This document shows, piece by piece, positions 46,201 through 54,548 of a DNA stretch of 64,000 bases (position 1 is the stretch's first letter; each line of letters opens with the position of its first letter). The position numbers and the translations under genes were made by a program. Below the pieces are notes generated by a model that was not told the DNA's origin, made no database searches, and worked only from the letters and a program-made list of their open reading frames with translations. The stretch lies in assembly GCA_025618425.1 (NCBI GenBank), contig CM046833.1:8877429-8941428 (forward strand). The letters run 5' to 3'. Source of the stretch: Heliocidaris tuberculata. Taxonomy: Eukaryota; Echinodermata; Echinoidea; Camarodonta; Echinometridae.

Positions 46201-48692
46201 TGAACAAAATCAGACAAACAATAAGAAAGTTATGATTTTTTGAGAGTTGTAATCACTATACGTATGGGAATTTCAAATTGGCGGAATCGGTAAGGTCACT
46301 TTGATGTAGTGGCGGTCAACTTTGCCATTCGCTCAAACCCATACAAAGACTAAAATGTAAATTTTTCAAAATGTTTAAACTTCGTAGGATCTTTTTCTTT
46401 TTATAGAAGGATCTATAACAATGTGCTATCTAAAAAAAATAAATTTTGAGTACTGCCCCCGAGGGAAAAGGCGCTCAGGAGAAAACCAGAATTTTATATT
46501 TTGGTGCACGACAAATGTTGACCCTGAATACGTCACAATCGATTCACCAAATTGCCACTTTGAGATTCGCACAGATGCAGTAATCTCATTTTTCAAACAT
46601 TCATAACTTTCTTATTCTCTGTCTGATTTCTTTCAAACTTTCACCATCCTGTTTCTCTTATTTTTCTCCTTTCACACAAATTAGCTCTTTATAAAGGTTG
46701 GATTACCCTTTAACTTTACGTAGGCGCAGCCAGCTTTGCACAAATGTTAATCAATGACTTGTCCTTATTTTGATTTGTTATGACAATTAACACTGTCATT
46801 TTCAGAATACCACCCCTGGATTACCATCTTTCAATGTATTGATTAATCCTTTATTCTTTACCTGAATAACTTTCCAGCGTGGTGCCTACAAGGGGTCCGA
46901 CACGGCTCAATTTCTGACCTGAATTAAAGAATATTCGGACACAGACAAGAAGATGACAAAATTATCTCCAAATCAACTACACAGTATCATAAAAAAGCAA
47001 TAAATACATTATCACTTAAAGGAAAATGAAACCCTGGGGAAATATCCATTTTAATGAAAAGAGAGGATAGAGAGAAGCAATTTTAAAAAAGTTCCATCAA
47101 AATCGGTTACGAAAAGGAAAAAATTATGAAAGTTTGAAAAGTCCCAATTTACTTTCTATGGCGATCCTCAAATTGGCAATGTTCCTTCAAAATGGCAGGT
47201 TTAGTAGTACAACTCTCAATATGTTTTGTACACAAAATTTCATATCTTCTGCATTATCTCTCAAAATGCTGCTTGTATTTTTGTGAACTCAACATATGTT
47301 GTGTCATCAAATACATTTCCCCATGGTATACATGTACATATCTTGAGCTAAGTAGGAGACAAGCTGCACCTTGAGAGATAATGGGGAAAATATGAAATTT
47401 GGTGTACAAAACATATGGAGAGTTGTACTACTAAACCTGTCACTTTGAAGCAAACATTGCCAATATGAGGATCGCCATAGAAAGTAAATCGAGAATTTTC
47501 AAACTTTTATAACTTTCTCACTTCGTAACCGATTTTGATGGAACTTTTTAAAATTACTTCCCTCTATCCTCTCTTTTCATTAAAATTGATTCCCCAGGGT
47601 TTCATTCTCCTTTTAATTTCATGCATGAAGCATGAGGTAAATGACATGTCATGCCATAACGCTTACAGTCATGTCCAAGATATTAAGTCATTTCATGTCT
47701 AATATGTTACCAAGATCTTGGAGTCATCAGTCATCATCAGATATACATGTACCAAAATATTAAATGTGGTGGGTAACACATGGGTCCAAAAACCTTGGAG
47801 TCACTTCATGTATGTATGTATGACCACTATCTATGAAGTAGGTCTTGGTCTTGAGACCGTTTTGAGACCCGTTTTTATAGGGTCTCAGTCTCGGACCTAG
47901 AAGTCTCGGTCTTGAAACTGAAAGTCTCGAGAAAAACGCTTGAGACCTCTCAAGACCCGAATAAAAATACTGCAAAGTTTGAAGAGATTGTTTTCCTTGC
48001 TAAGTAATCAAATAGGAGTAATGTCAAGATATTTTTAACTGGCTCACAATTTTGAATAAGGCTATCAGTTAAAGTTTGTTGGGTTTCATTTTCCTCTAAA
48101 CTTAATCAGGTCTAAGTCTCGGTCTTGGTCTCGGTCTCGGACCTTTCAGTCTCTGTCTCCTTCTCGGTCTCAGATCCTGAGGTCTCGACTACAACACTGT
48201 CTAGGAACATACATCAAAGAATATCAAAGAACCACAAACCCCTCCTCCTCATTTACCACAATATCTGGATTCTCCAGATACCATCTGAACACTGCCTTCA
48301 GGATCTTTTTTTAAAATGGAAAATAATGCGCTACCAAGAACACTGCCAACCAAACTAATAATATCATATGGAAAGATGATAAGATTCTTGGCAAATGATG
48401 CCAATATTAAAGCAACAATTTTTCTGTAGAATTCAAGAAGATTTGTGAAATATTTTGTATTGCCTATAATGACAAAATCAAAAACTGTACCTTCCGCTAT
48501 TTGCCCAGACTTGATGTATGGTGTTAAAAACAAAGGCTGCCCAGGATCAACCTTTGACCGCCTGCTATAAGCTGGAGGGTTGGGGTGGAACATTGCCCTG
48601 AATGCACCTCTGCTGGAAGCCAAGGACAGTGATGTCATCGCTAAAACCATGGACCCAAGAATTAAGATTGTCTTCCCATCAGAAGTAGCCAT
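30699..48692 (-). CDS. CPVL: CPVL-like serine carboxypeptidase (S10 family), spliced; catalytic-serine exon disturbed
   Basis: Thirteen confident exons plus one candidate microexon join with consistent phases to 482 residues; human CPVL has 476. Family landmarks in order: an N-terminal hydrophobic signal peptide (residues 8-25), DPGQPLFLTPYI, VGPLVGTTLESYSG, TYNSSIFFWFFPSQ, PVLLWLQGGLGGSS (oxyanion region; Pro of GGPGG is Leu), YSMLFIDNP, VGASFSF, FYATGE, INLQGMAIGD, SGQLDIIV with the catalytic Asp, and VRGGGH with the catalytic His. Serine carboxypeptidases trim C-terminal residues in lysosomal or secretory compartments. The exon expected to give GESYAG is broken: a 7-bp insertion follows TCATATGCAGGGAAGTAC. 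The frame is kept only from an acceptor 10 nt downstream, which yields TGEGSTYTVPA without the nucleophile. So this is either a pseudogene in the making, a non-catalytic homologue, or an assembly error. All other exons are open, which argues for recent selection. Confidence 0.85.
32228..32410 (-). CDS. CPVL: CPVL-like exon: catalytic Asp
   Basis: Bounded by acceptor TTTTTTTCAG and donor GTTAGT. It reads CMFYSGQLDIIVGATLTENF and continues to EVAGYVRQYKEFYQ. The Asp of GQLDIIV is the catalytic Asp of S10 peptidases. Phase 0 at both ends. Confidence 0.93.
32560..32822 (-). mobile_element. tRNA-derived SINE, minus strand
   Basis: On the minus strand the head reads TGGTCTAATGGATAAGTC (box A-like) and GGGGTTCGAATCCC (box B), followed by TTTGGCAAGACATTAATCTA. 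The tail after that is unlike a tRNA, so this is a SINE and not a tRNA gene. A relative lies at 42455-42597. It is inserted in a carboxypeptidase intron. Confidence 0.65.
33338..33511 (-). CDS. CPVL: CPVL-like exon: LPEVRRAIHVG block
   Basis: Encodes 58 residues (LPLDINYYNGYLALPEVRRA ... KEWTAVLADHYR), matching human LSLPEVRQAIHVGNQTFNDG and downstream. Acceptor CTGTTTAG, donor GTGAGT, phase 0 on both sides. A poly-G tract (poly-C on this strand) lies immediately upstream of the acceptor and may serve as its pyrimidine tract. Confidence 0.92.
34029..34203. mobile_element. TIR element with CAGTCAAACCTG ends
   Basis: CAGTCAAACCTG at the left pairs with CAGGTTTCACTG at the right, and TCTATAAAGACCACC occurs inverted and repeated inside. 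No coding capacity; a MITE in a carboxypeptidase intron. One copy seen. Confidence 0.6.
35144..35242 (-). CDS. CPVL: CPVL-like exon: FDKLING ... NNYYNFL
   Basis: 33 codons, acceptor TTTCTCCCAG, donor GTAAGA, phase 0. VFDKLINGIEFPYPTFYYNA and TGSNNYYNFLMTT match human ILDKLLDGDL ... TGCSNYYNFLRC. Both cysteines of the human segment are replaced here (Ser and Thr), so a disulfide would be lost as a pair. Confidence 0.92.
36037..36180. repeat. Palindromic element, GCCCCGTTGCATAAAACTTA family
   Basis: GCCCCGTTGCATAAAACTTA at the left mirrors TAAGTTTTATGCAACGGGGC at the right, with TTACCATTAATGGTAA palindromes inside. It resembles the GGGCCC...TTTCAT hairpin elements in design but has a different core. 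Confidence 0.7.
36458..36660 (+). mobile_element. tRNA-derived SINE, second family
   Basis: Box A-like TGCCTCAGTGGTAGAGCAGT and box B-like AGGTTCAAAACC are followed by TTTGGTAAGGCATTAATCC and a unique-looking body ending in AGCATAAACATGC. The tRNA fold is not complete. A diverged relative overlaps 36180-36360 (GGATTCAAAACCAAGGTGAT). Confidence 0.55.
36831..36962 (-). CDS. CPVL: CPVL-like exon: GYGKLMYQ ... KKWRKCFE
   Basis: 44 codons, acceptor AACGCTGCAG, donor GTGAGA, phase 0. MFSGYGKLMYQTDQIDRKQK corresponds to human IIGGYAEFLYQIGLLDEKQK. Confidence 0.92.
38309..38438 (-). CDS. CPVL: CPVL-like exon that should carry the catalytic serine; frame broken by a 7-bp insertion
   Basis: From acceptor GCCTCTAG (exon start 38438) the codons TCA TAT GCA GGG AAG TAC give SYAGKY, the expected continuation of TGE in the upstream exon. 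Seven extra bases then shift the frame and TAG is reached near 38329. From the AG ten bases further on (start 38428) the exon is 120 nt, phase 0 to phase 0, and reads GSTYTVPALCYMIHTENPKA ... INLQGMAIGDSLVDPYS before donor GTAGGT. That frame is the conserved one for VPA...INLQGMAIGD. So the serine motif and the rest of the exon are in different frames. Confidence 0.75.
38458..38545 (-). pseudogene. Decayed tandem duplicate of the catalytic-serine exon
   Basis: On the minus strand GGGAAGTACATACCAGCGAT (GKYIPAI) is followed, after a frame slip and TGA, by TGTAAGATCATATACACTGA (CKIIYTEEPQP). This aligns with GKY...PALCYMIHTENPKA of the exon at 38309-38438. An acceptor-like CTCACCACCAG and a donor-like GTAAGA frame 25 nt of it. 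It lies about 80 nt from the other copy, in the same orientation, and cannot be read through. Confidence 0.6.
38856..39149. mobile_element. TIR element with 6-bp target duplication and internal tandem repeat
   Basis: CAAAGT at 38850-38855 and 39150-39155 flanks the insert. Its ends CAGAGATGCCAAG and CTTGGTAGGTCTG are imperfect inverted repeats. Inside, a unit of about 73 bp (GCGCTCGCCGTGCGGT, AATAATTATATATGGAGATA, AGGCCAAGCGTGAGAAAGAG) is present twice in tandem. The insertion splits a dispersed repeat whose uninterrupted form is seen at 22700-23130. It is related by end sequence and duplication length to the element at 24448. Confidence 0.75.
39863..39929 (-). CDS. CPVL: CPVL-like exon: ALTQFFQLFPQY ... 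FYATGE
   Basis: Acceptor TCTTTGCAG, donor GTGAGA. ALTQFFQLFPQYQKNEFYAT then GE matches human ALIQFFQIFPEYKNNDFYVTGE. It ends exactly before the catalytic Ser position, at a codon boundary. Confidence 0.92.
40167..40199. repeat. (AT)n microsatellite
   Basis: About 16 AT dinucleotides in a carboxypeptidase intron. Confidence 0.9.
40347..40426 (-). CDS. CPVL: CPVL-like exon: VGASFSF ... NEEDVA, GC donor
   Basis: VGASFSFTQNDLGYATNEED then VAINLY matches human VGTGFSFTDDTHGYAVNEDDVARDLY. Acceptor TTTTGTTTCAG. The donor is GC (CAG followed by GCAAGAG), which is required to keep the frame: AG of this exon plus T of the next gives Ser. The usual TG of VGTGFS is AS here. Confidence 0.9.
41165..41595. 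mobile_element. TIR element with GGTACCAATCAC ends
   Basis: AGGGTACCAATCACTA at the left is mirrored by GGTGATTGGTACCCT at the right. A diverged relative covers 25973-26338 (TTTGCTCTGTATGTGAGGGG compared with TTTGCTCTGAATGTTAGGGG). No coding frame. Confidence 0.65.
41633..41681 (-). CDS. CPVL: CPVL-like exon: WSQKYSMLFIDNP
   Basis: Acceptor GCTACCCAG, donor GTTAGT. KWAWSQKYSMLFIDNP corresponds to human FPWTTTLSMLYIDNP. It enters at phase 2 and leaves at phase 0, as its neighbours require. Confidence 0.9.
42055..42441. mobile_element. Hairpin MITE, GGCCGGAATTCACAAAGGTG family, copy 2
   Basis: Same inverted terminal repeats as 21874-22244 (one mismatch, GGCTGG, at the left). ATT flanks both sides. 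It lies in an intron of the carboxypeptidase gene. Confidence 0.85.
42455..42597 (-). mobile_element. tRNA-related SINE fragment, minus strand
   Basis: Shares TTTGGCAAGACATTGATCTA and the box B region (GTTCAAGTCCCTCC) with the SINE at 32560-32822. Truncated, inserted next to a hairpin MITE. Confidence 0.55.
43001..43578. mobile_element. Foldback element, AAAGGGAAATCAAACC type
   Basis: AAAGGGAAATCAAACCTGAA at the left pairs with GGTTGGATTGCCCTTT at the right. Interior landmarks are AATAAGAAAGTT, ATGGGAATTTCAAATTGGC and CATAACTTTCTTCTTC. Relatives occur at 46122-46713 and 59546-59791, with a half copy at 49793-49935. The right end stops 30 bp from a carboxypeptidase exon, on its donor side. 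Confidence 0.7.
43608..43726 (-). CDS. CPVL: CPVL-like exon: oxyanion-hole region (WLQGGLGGSS)
   Basis: Acceptor CTCTCCCCTCAG, donor GTTTTT. NNDPSAPVLLWLQGGLGGSS then LFGLFAENGPFLVTKDLKC matches human [29 protein letters not shown]. The near-invariant Pro of GGPGG is Leu (CTG), one transition from CCG. Confidence 0.93.
44974..45016 (-). CDS. CPVL: CPVL-like exon: TYNSSIFFWFFPSQ
   Basis: 43 nt between acceptor TGTCAACAG and donor GTTTGT. It corresponds to human TYNSNLFFWFFPAQ. It needs two bases from the preceding exon, which the candidate at 45636-45657 would supply. Confidence 0.88.
45636..45657 (-). CDS. CPVL: Candidate 22-nt microexon of the CPVL-like gene
   Basis: Between GGGCCCAG and a strong donor GTAAGA, 22 nt fit the phases of both neighbours (1 in, 2 out) and give GLYCEKYL before TYNSS. 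The human protein has GFLTVNK there, so the sequence match is weak and one residue too long. The pyrimidine tract is poor. Something must bridge these phases, but the true exon may be another. Confidence 0.25.
45742..46112. mobile_element. TIR element, TAACTTTGTGGAGGCTTGA family, copy 2
   Basis: Collinear with 9328-9691 including the AATAAATAGCCAGGCATAGA and GGCTTCATTTTTACACC landmarks, with the same inverted ends. Confidence 0.75.
46122..46713. mobile_element. Foldback element, TTTAAAGGGCAATCC type
   Basis: TTTAAAGGGCAATCCAACAT at the left, GGTTGGATTACCCTTTAA at the right, TTAA at both borders. Related to 43001-43578. Confidence 0.7.
46862..46918 (-). CDS. CPVL: CPVL-like exon: VGPLVGTTLESYSG
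   Basis: Acceptor TTTAATTCAG, donor GTAAAG. QKLSRVGPLVGTTLESYS matches human RELSLVGPFPGLNMKSYA. It enters at phase 1 (completing Gly) and leaves at phase 1. Confidence 0.9.
47016..47616. mobile_element. Hairpin MITE with TTAA flanks, copy 2
   Basis: Collinear with 3342-3957 and self-complementary (AAATCGGTTACGAAAAGG on one arm, CTTCGTAACCGATTTTGA on the other). TTAA at both ends. Confidence 0.75.
47838..48195. repeat. GTCTCGGTCTTGAGACC-rich interspersed repeat
   Basis: Repeated TCTCGGTCTTG, GAGACC and GTCTCGAG words occur on both sides of a short AT-rich centre (47960-48080), suggesting an imperfect inverted repeat element. No coding frame. Upstream limit uncertain. Confidence 0.4.
48491..48692 (-). 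CDS. CPVL: CPVL-like first coding exon: signal peptide and DPGQPLFLTPYI
   Basis: ATG at 48692-48690 lies one base inside an exon whose acceptor is TTATTTTACAG, so a 5' UTR intron is likely. Residues 1-25 (MATSDGKTILILGSMVLAMT then SLSLA) look like a signal peptide. DPGQPLFLTPYIKSGQI is the N-terminal CPVL signature. Donor GTACAG. A Met at 48827 is in frame but lies in the presumed intron. Confidence 0.9.
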
Positions 48693-49065
48693 TCTGTAAA
48701 ATAAGATTTTTGGAGGGTTAGTTACATGGCAAGGGTGAAAGTGAACGAGAATGGATGAAAGAAGATAAATATAAGACAGTGTGAACAGCATGAGATATTT
48801 CAAATCTAGACTCTGATTTAGGGGCACTGCTCATTCTTGTATAATTTAGGGAATTGTACCCCTCCTGGCCCCTGCTCCACTGCCTCACACTGTGCTGATA
48901 TCAGTAGGGGAATCTATTATTATGAAGCCTCTCTGATTATTTGGAGCTAGGTATATATGGCTCTTTTGTGGACTTTAGGGCACAATTTGTAAGCGACATT
49001 GGGGTATATAGGTAAAATTTATTAAATATATACAGGTATATAGTACGTAGGGCACTTATCAGATG

Positions 49066-49690
49066 ACAAAAGGGGCACTGATCAGAAGTAAAAGGGGCAC
49101 TGATCAGAAGTAAAAGGGGCACTTAAAAAGAGGCATTTATCAGAGGTGAAAAGGGCACTTATCATAAAGGAAAAATTGCACTATTAGAATGGAAAATGGG
49201 CACTAATCAGACGAAAACAGGGACACTTGTCGGATTTCATAGGGGGCACTTATATGAGGTTAAAAGGGGCACTTATCAGAAGGAAAAATTGCACTATTAG
49301 AACTGAAAATGGGCACTAATCAGACAAAAAAAAACAAAGGCACAGATTTAAAAAGGGGCAGTAATGTCTGAGGTTAAAAGGGGCACTTATCAGAAGGTGA
49401 AAAGGGCATTTATCAGAAAGAAGAAGGGGCGCAGTTATACGTAGGAAAAGGGGCACTTATCAAAGGTGAAAAAAGGGCACTTATCAGAAGGAAAAACTGC
49501 ATTATCAGAATGGAAATTGGGCACTAATCAGACAAAAAAGGGCACTTATTAGATTTCAAAAGGGCAGTAATGTCTGAGGTTAAAGGGGCACTTATTAGAA
49601 AGAAAATGGGGTCACTATATGCAGAAAAGGGGGCACCTATCAGCTATGAAAAGGAGCACTTTTGGGGTACTTGAAAAAGTGGGGGGGGGG
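49066..49690. repeat. Degenerate minisatellite, GGGGCACTTATCAGAAGGAAAA unit, array 1
   Basis: Roughly 20-25 copies of a unit near 22-25 bp built on GGCACTTATCAGA plus an A/G-rich spacer. Variants read GGGCACTAATCAGAC and ATTGCACTATTAGAA. It ends in a G11 tract at 49681. Flanking text from 48835 matches that before array 2, so both belong to one element family. Confidence 0.85.
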
Positions 49691-49792
49691 GGGCACTGCA
49701 AAAGTTTTTGGTTTTACAGTAGATTTAAATCTAGTAAGAGTTAATTAGTGATCTCATTTCCTTAACATAATTACATAAAATAGGAACATGAT

Positions 49793-49935
49793 GAATAACT
49801 TTTTTATCATTTGTCTGATTTCTTTCATACAAACTTTCGCGAATTTGCTATCCTGTTTCTATCAGTCAGGTTTTTCTGCCTTCACACAAAATCAACATAG
49901 ATCTATATTACAAATGTTGGATTGCCCTTTTCAAC
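49793..49935. mobile_element. Half copy of the AAAGGGAAATC foldback family
   Basis: Contains TTTGTCTGATTTCTTTCATA, ATCCTGTTTCT and GGATTGCCCTTTT, the right half of elements such as 43001-43578. Confidence 0.5.
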
Positions 49936-50501
49936 TTTAATAAACAAGTACGTTGGGCTAATCACCAAAATTATGATTCAATCATAAATCAAAAACCTCT
50001 TAGATCAACGCAACCGTCTGAGTGGATCTATTGACTTAAAACTAAATTTCTAAAAAGTAAAAGTAAACTAGTAAAAAGTTTAAAAAAATCATTTCTGCAA
50101 CCAAGACTCTAGAAATAAGGACTAATTTAGTAACACTGCACACTCCCTCGTCCTCCTCGTTTGGTTCCTGATGGAATGTTGAGGAGTAGCCAGAAGAAGA
50201 AGAAGAAGAAAAAAGCGCTCACTCGCGCAAGGTTATTCATGTTATTGTTAATTAGACATGTTAGAGTTTTAGACCTAGACCCTAGTCCTAGAGTCTAGAC
50301 TATTTATTTTCAAAGAAAAAGTCAGATAAACTGACAATATTAAAGAGCTTTTTTGTCTTATAAAATTGATCATATCAATTCGACAATGGTACTGTAAACT
50401 GTAAACAAACAAACAATAGAAATGATATGCTTTTACTCACATGGTTGGATTTTCTTGAAGTTTTTGCTTTTCACTGTAGAGTCTACTGGCATGGCAGGGC
50501 T

Positions 50502-51324
50502 TAGACCGATGGGATCTGTCTCTTCCTCGGAGAACTTCTCTTTTTCATTACTGACGTTTGTTGGTCAGTTCTCCTCCTTAGAGACAGATATCACCCATAG
50601 ACTCGCCTGTGCGAACATTTTGCACCAATTTGAAGCAAGCAGAGGCGACCAAGTTAAATGCATTTTAACCCTATTTTAACGGGTCTAGTACCCATTTTCA
50701 TGTAATAAATACAAAATAATAACTTAGAACTACGTTTTGATTTACCCCTTTCTTGAATTGGTCTATTTTGAAGCTTCTTTCAAGCTATTTTCTTCCCTAA
50801 TCCAACACTTTTCCTCCGTATCGCCAATTTTGAAATGCGTGTCACCTGACTTACGTTAGTGATCGTTTTGTGGTATCGTTTTTAAAAAAAAAATCTTCTT
50901 TCGTTGTATGGTATCGGCAGTCATTGCCGACACCATAAAAACGATACCACAAAACGATCACTAACGTAAGTCAGGTGACACGCATTTCAAAATTGGCGAT
51001 ACGGAGGAAAAGTGTTGGATTAGGGAAGAAAATAGCTTGAAAGAAGCTTCAAAATAGACCAATTCAAGAAAGGGGTAAATCAAAACGTAGTTCTAAGTTA
51101 TTATTTTGTATTTATTACATGAAAATGGGTACTAGACCCGTTAAAATAGGGTTAAAATGCATTTAACTTGGTCGCCTCTGCTTGCTTCAAATTGGTGCAA
51201 AATGTTCGCACAGGCGAGTCTATGACTATGGGTGATATCTGTCTCTAAGGAGGAGAACTGACCAACAAACGTCAGTAATGAAAAAGAGAAGTTCTCCGAG
51301 GAAGAGACAGATCCCATCGGTCTA
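50502..51324. repeat. Near-perfect inverted repeat, arms about 383-389 bp, loop about 51 bp
   Basis: Left arm 50502-50884 (from TAGACCGATGGGATC to GTGGTATCGTTTTTA) is matched in reverse complement by 50936-51324. The only length change I can trace is a 6-bp repeat (CTATGA) in the right arm near 51224. Sequence outside the arms no longer pairs. Neither arm has a convincing protein frame. It could be a foldback transposon or a recent inverted duplication, and an RNA crossing it would form a long hairpin. Confidence 0.9.
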
Positions 51325-52898
51325 GGCAGGGCTGTGCCAGGGATCGGACGAAGTTGTTTTCACAAATCAAACATGTCGTGTCATGTGATCGACCACGGTC
51401 ACCTGATACTGTCTGTAGCACGTCACGTGACATTAAAGGGGCGGGGCAAGAAGAGTGTATGCCTAACACCATTTGGAAAAAAAAAAAAAAAAAAAAAAGG
51501 TAGTAGCTCAGCGAGAAAGTGAAGAGAGCAAAGGGAGAGGGGGAAAATGATGAGAAAAGGAGTCTTGACCACTTCCAGCACCGTCCCCCTAATAATGTAG
51601 CCTAAAAATTCGCGTTTCATTTTCAGACCGGTGCCCCCTATGGCACTCCGTGCACTCATCTTAAATAGATAGACTCACGCTACGCCACTGCATTTACAAG
51701 TACTAGTAGTATAGATTCTATTTCTTCTTCATCATGGCCAGGGGCGGCATACGGAGCTTTTCAAAGTGGGGAGGGGGACCGTACAGGAAGGGCACTTTTT
51801 TGAAGAAAAAAAAATGGGGCACCTAATAAGGGTGAACACAAAGCGAATTTTTTTAGACATTGATTGATATTACCGTACATTCTAATTCATATATTAGAGT
51901 CATCATGTTTTGTATATCTACATGGTTCTCATGGGAGCAAATCCGGGGGACAGGGGGACATGTCCCCCCACGATTTTAAAGATAGGCCAATGTCCCCCCC
52001 CCCCCCCCCCCACAAAATGTGATAACCTTTTTTTTTTTCTTTCCTTTTTTTGCTTGTCAGAGAATTTTGGAGGACAACTAGACCCCAAAAATGTGATAAC
52101 CTTTTTTTTCATTGTTGTCAGAAAATTTTCGAACATTTCGGACAGGTACAAAAGTTAAATCATGTGGTGACCCCCCCCCCCCCCCCCCCCCGTATTTCAA
52201 AATGGATTTGCGCCACTGATGGTTCTATAGATATGCATACTGCTTCCGCTTCACAATTAGCAGTTTTGTGTAGGCCTAGTGATTTGATGATTCATGTGTG
52301 AGCGAGCGAAACGAGCGAGCTAAATTTGTAAGACTTTTTCTACTACAGTGCTGTATGCTGAAGTGACCTCGGGTTGTGCATTATTTACAGCGATATAATG
52401 ATAACCACAAATTTATTTTAGGCCCTTTTTTATCATTCATTTTGTCATTAACCCTTTCGTTTTTCTTATCAGAAACAATTTTCAGTGCTTTTATGTGGTT
52501 GCATTGTAATCGATCAGATTTTATCAGAGAAAATAACCGAACTTGAGTGGGTTTTAAACAAAATCTCATAAAATATAAAACAAGTAAGAACTTAAAGGTC
52601 ACACCAATGTCAACATACTTGATGCGATCTGCTTGATTGCATAATAAGGTAAACTATAAGTGCGAAATTTTTAGAAAATATTGCCCTTATTTGCTTTAAA
52701 TTATGGGGAAATTCGAGCGAGCAGAATGAGGAATCTCTTTGCTTCGGGAGGAAAAGGGAAAAGGGTAGGCCTATGTTCCCCTCCTGCCCCCAGCTCCATT
52801 GAATAGGAGCACCTGTTACTACATAAAGCCGCATGCATCGATTCTTTGAAGCTAGATACGGGTCTTATTGTAGGCAACAATGGTAAATATAGGTAAAA

Positions 52899-53320
52899 GG
52901 CTGGGGGCATTTATCAGAAGAAAAAAAAGGGCACTTATGAGACGTAAAAATGATCACCTATCAGATTTTAAAAGGGGCACTTATCAGAAGGGGAAAAAGG
53001 CACTTATTAGAAAGGAAAAGGGGGGCATTTATGAGAAGTAAAAAGTGGCACCGGCCTATACGGATTTAAGAAAGGCACTTATCAAATAGAAAAAAGGGAC
53101 TTATTAGTAGAGAGAAAATGTGCATTTATCGGATTTGAAAAAGGGCACTTATGAGAACGAGAAAAGGGCACTTAACAGAAGAAAAAAGAAATGGCACTTA
53201 TCAGAAGTAAAAAACTAAGGGGGAAATTATCAGGAGGAGAAAAGAAAGAGAAAAAAGAACACTAAAATGAAGTAAAAAGGAGCACTTATCAGAAGAAGAA
53301 AAAGGGGCACTTATCCAGTG
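52899..53320. repeat. GGGCACTTATCAGAAG minisatellite, array 2
   Basis: About 17 degenerate units as in array 1. The preceding 150 bp (CCCCTCCTGCCCCCAGCTCC, TTGAAGCTAGATACGGGTC) aligns with that before array 1. Ends at CAGTGGCGTAAATCCG. Confidence 0.8.
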
Positions 53321-53469
53321 GCGTAAATCCGTATCAAGGAGGGGCGGGGGGATGGTTGAAATAATTTGCCAACGTGATCTTGTTTGACAAACACAAGGCA
53401 CGTTTTGTCATTCAAAAACACCCATCCCATAGGCATATACCCCTCCCATATCATTCACATTCAATCTAA

Positions 53470-53604
<135 letters not shown>

Positions 53605-54433
53605 CTCTAATCAACGTCTACAAACATCTAATTTTCTTCAAATGATGCGTCATTCTAGAAGAGTGAAGAAGAGTCTTGAACATGATGTATAAAATCAGAT
53701 GAAATCTCTTTTATTTCAGACTTTGTTGCTTTAAAAATTTCTGTACATTCTCGGGGAAAAATCAAATACAATTATTATAATGACCATGATAATACCACTT
53801 TCCAGACAGAAGTCGAGACGGTGGAGAGTGAGAGAGAAACAGAGAGAGAGGGAGAGAGGTGAGGGGGGGGGGGGGGGAGGGTGGAGAGGGAAGAAGCAGT
53901 CTCACCCCAACCTGATGAAAAGTGGTAAAGTTATTTTAGATATATTTTATAACAATAAAATGTTTGAAATATAAGGATGAAATAAAAACTATAATAATTT
54001 TATGAATAACATTATCAATTACAATTTAATATACCAAAATAATAGTAATATAACTATGAAAATGATGATGATGATGTAAAGTTACATTTTTGACATTCCA
54101 TCTTAACCACTTGCCCATGTACATATCATGATTAGAAGGGAACGGCATTCTTTTTTTTTTCAATTTTATGATAATGGCATAGGTCTTTCGTATGGCGATG
54201 GTGAGCAGGCCCTTTATTAGCATTTTTTAAATTAAAGTTGACTCAATTCAAGTGTTTAGCGGAATTTCAGGGAGAATTTTCGCCAATAAAACAATTATCC
54301 AGTAACATATATTTTTTCATTTCTTTCGTGAAAAGTGTGGGGGTGGGATGATTGTACAGGCCATCGCCCCCCCCCTTCTCCTCGAAAAGTGGGGGGATAT
54401 ATCCCCCATCCCCCCGGGATTTACGCCAGTGCA

Positions 54434-54548
54434 CTTATCAGAAGTTGATAGGGCCCTTATTAGATAGGAAAGGGGCACTTTCAGAAGTAAAAAAAAAAAG
54501 GGCATTTTCAGAGAGAAAGGGCGCACTTTTCAGATATAAGAATTGAGC
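54434..54548. repeat. GGGCACTTATCAGAAG minisatellite, array 3 (short)
   Basis: Four to five units (CACTTATCAGAAG, GGGGCACTTTCAGAAG, GGGCATTTTCAG). Bordered by poly-C/G and GATTTACGCCAGTGCAC, like the edge of array 2. Confidence 0.7.

Noticed and set aside
48693..48827. Upstream Met at 48827 as the carboxypeptidase start
   Set aside because: A good acceptor (TTATTTTACAG) sits immediately before the inner ATG, and that ATG is followed by a proper signal peptide.
50422..50679. 85-aa ORF in the left arm of the palindrome as a gene
   Set aside because: No recognisable domain, and the arm copy on the other strand is not selectively kept. It is more likely a chance frame in a repeat.
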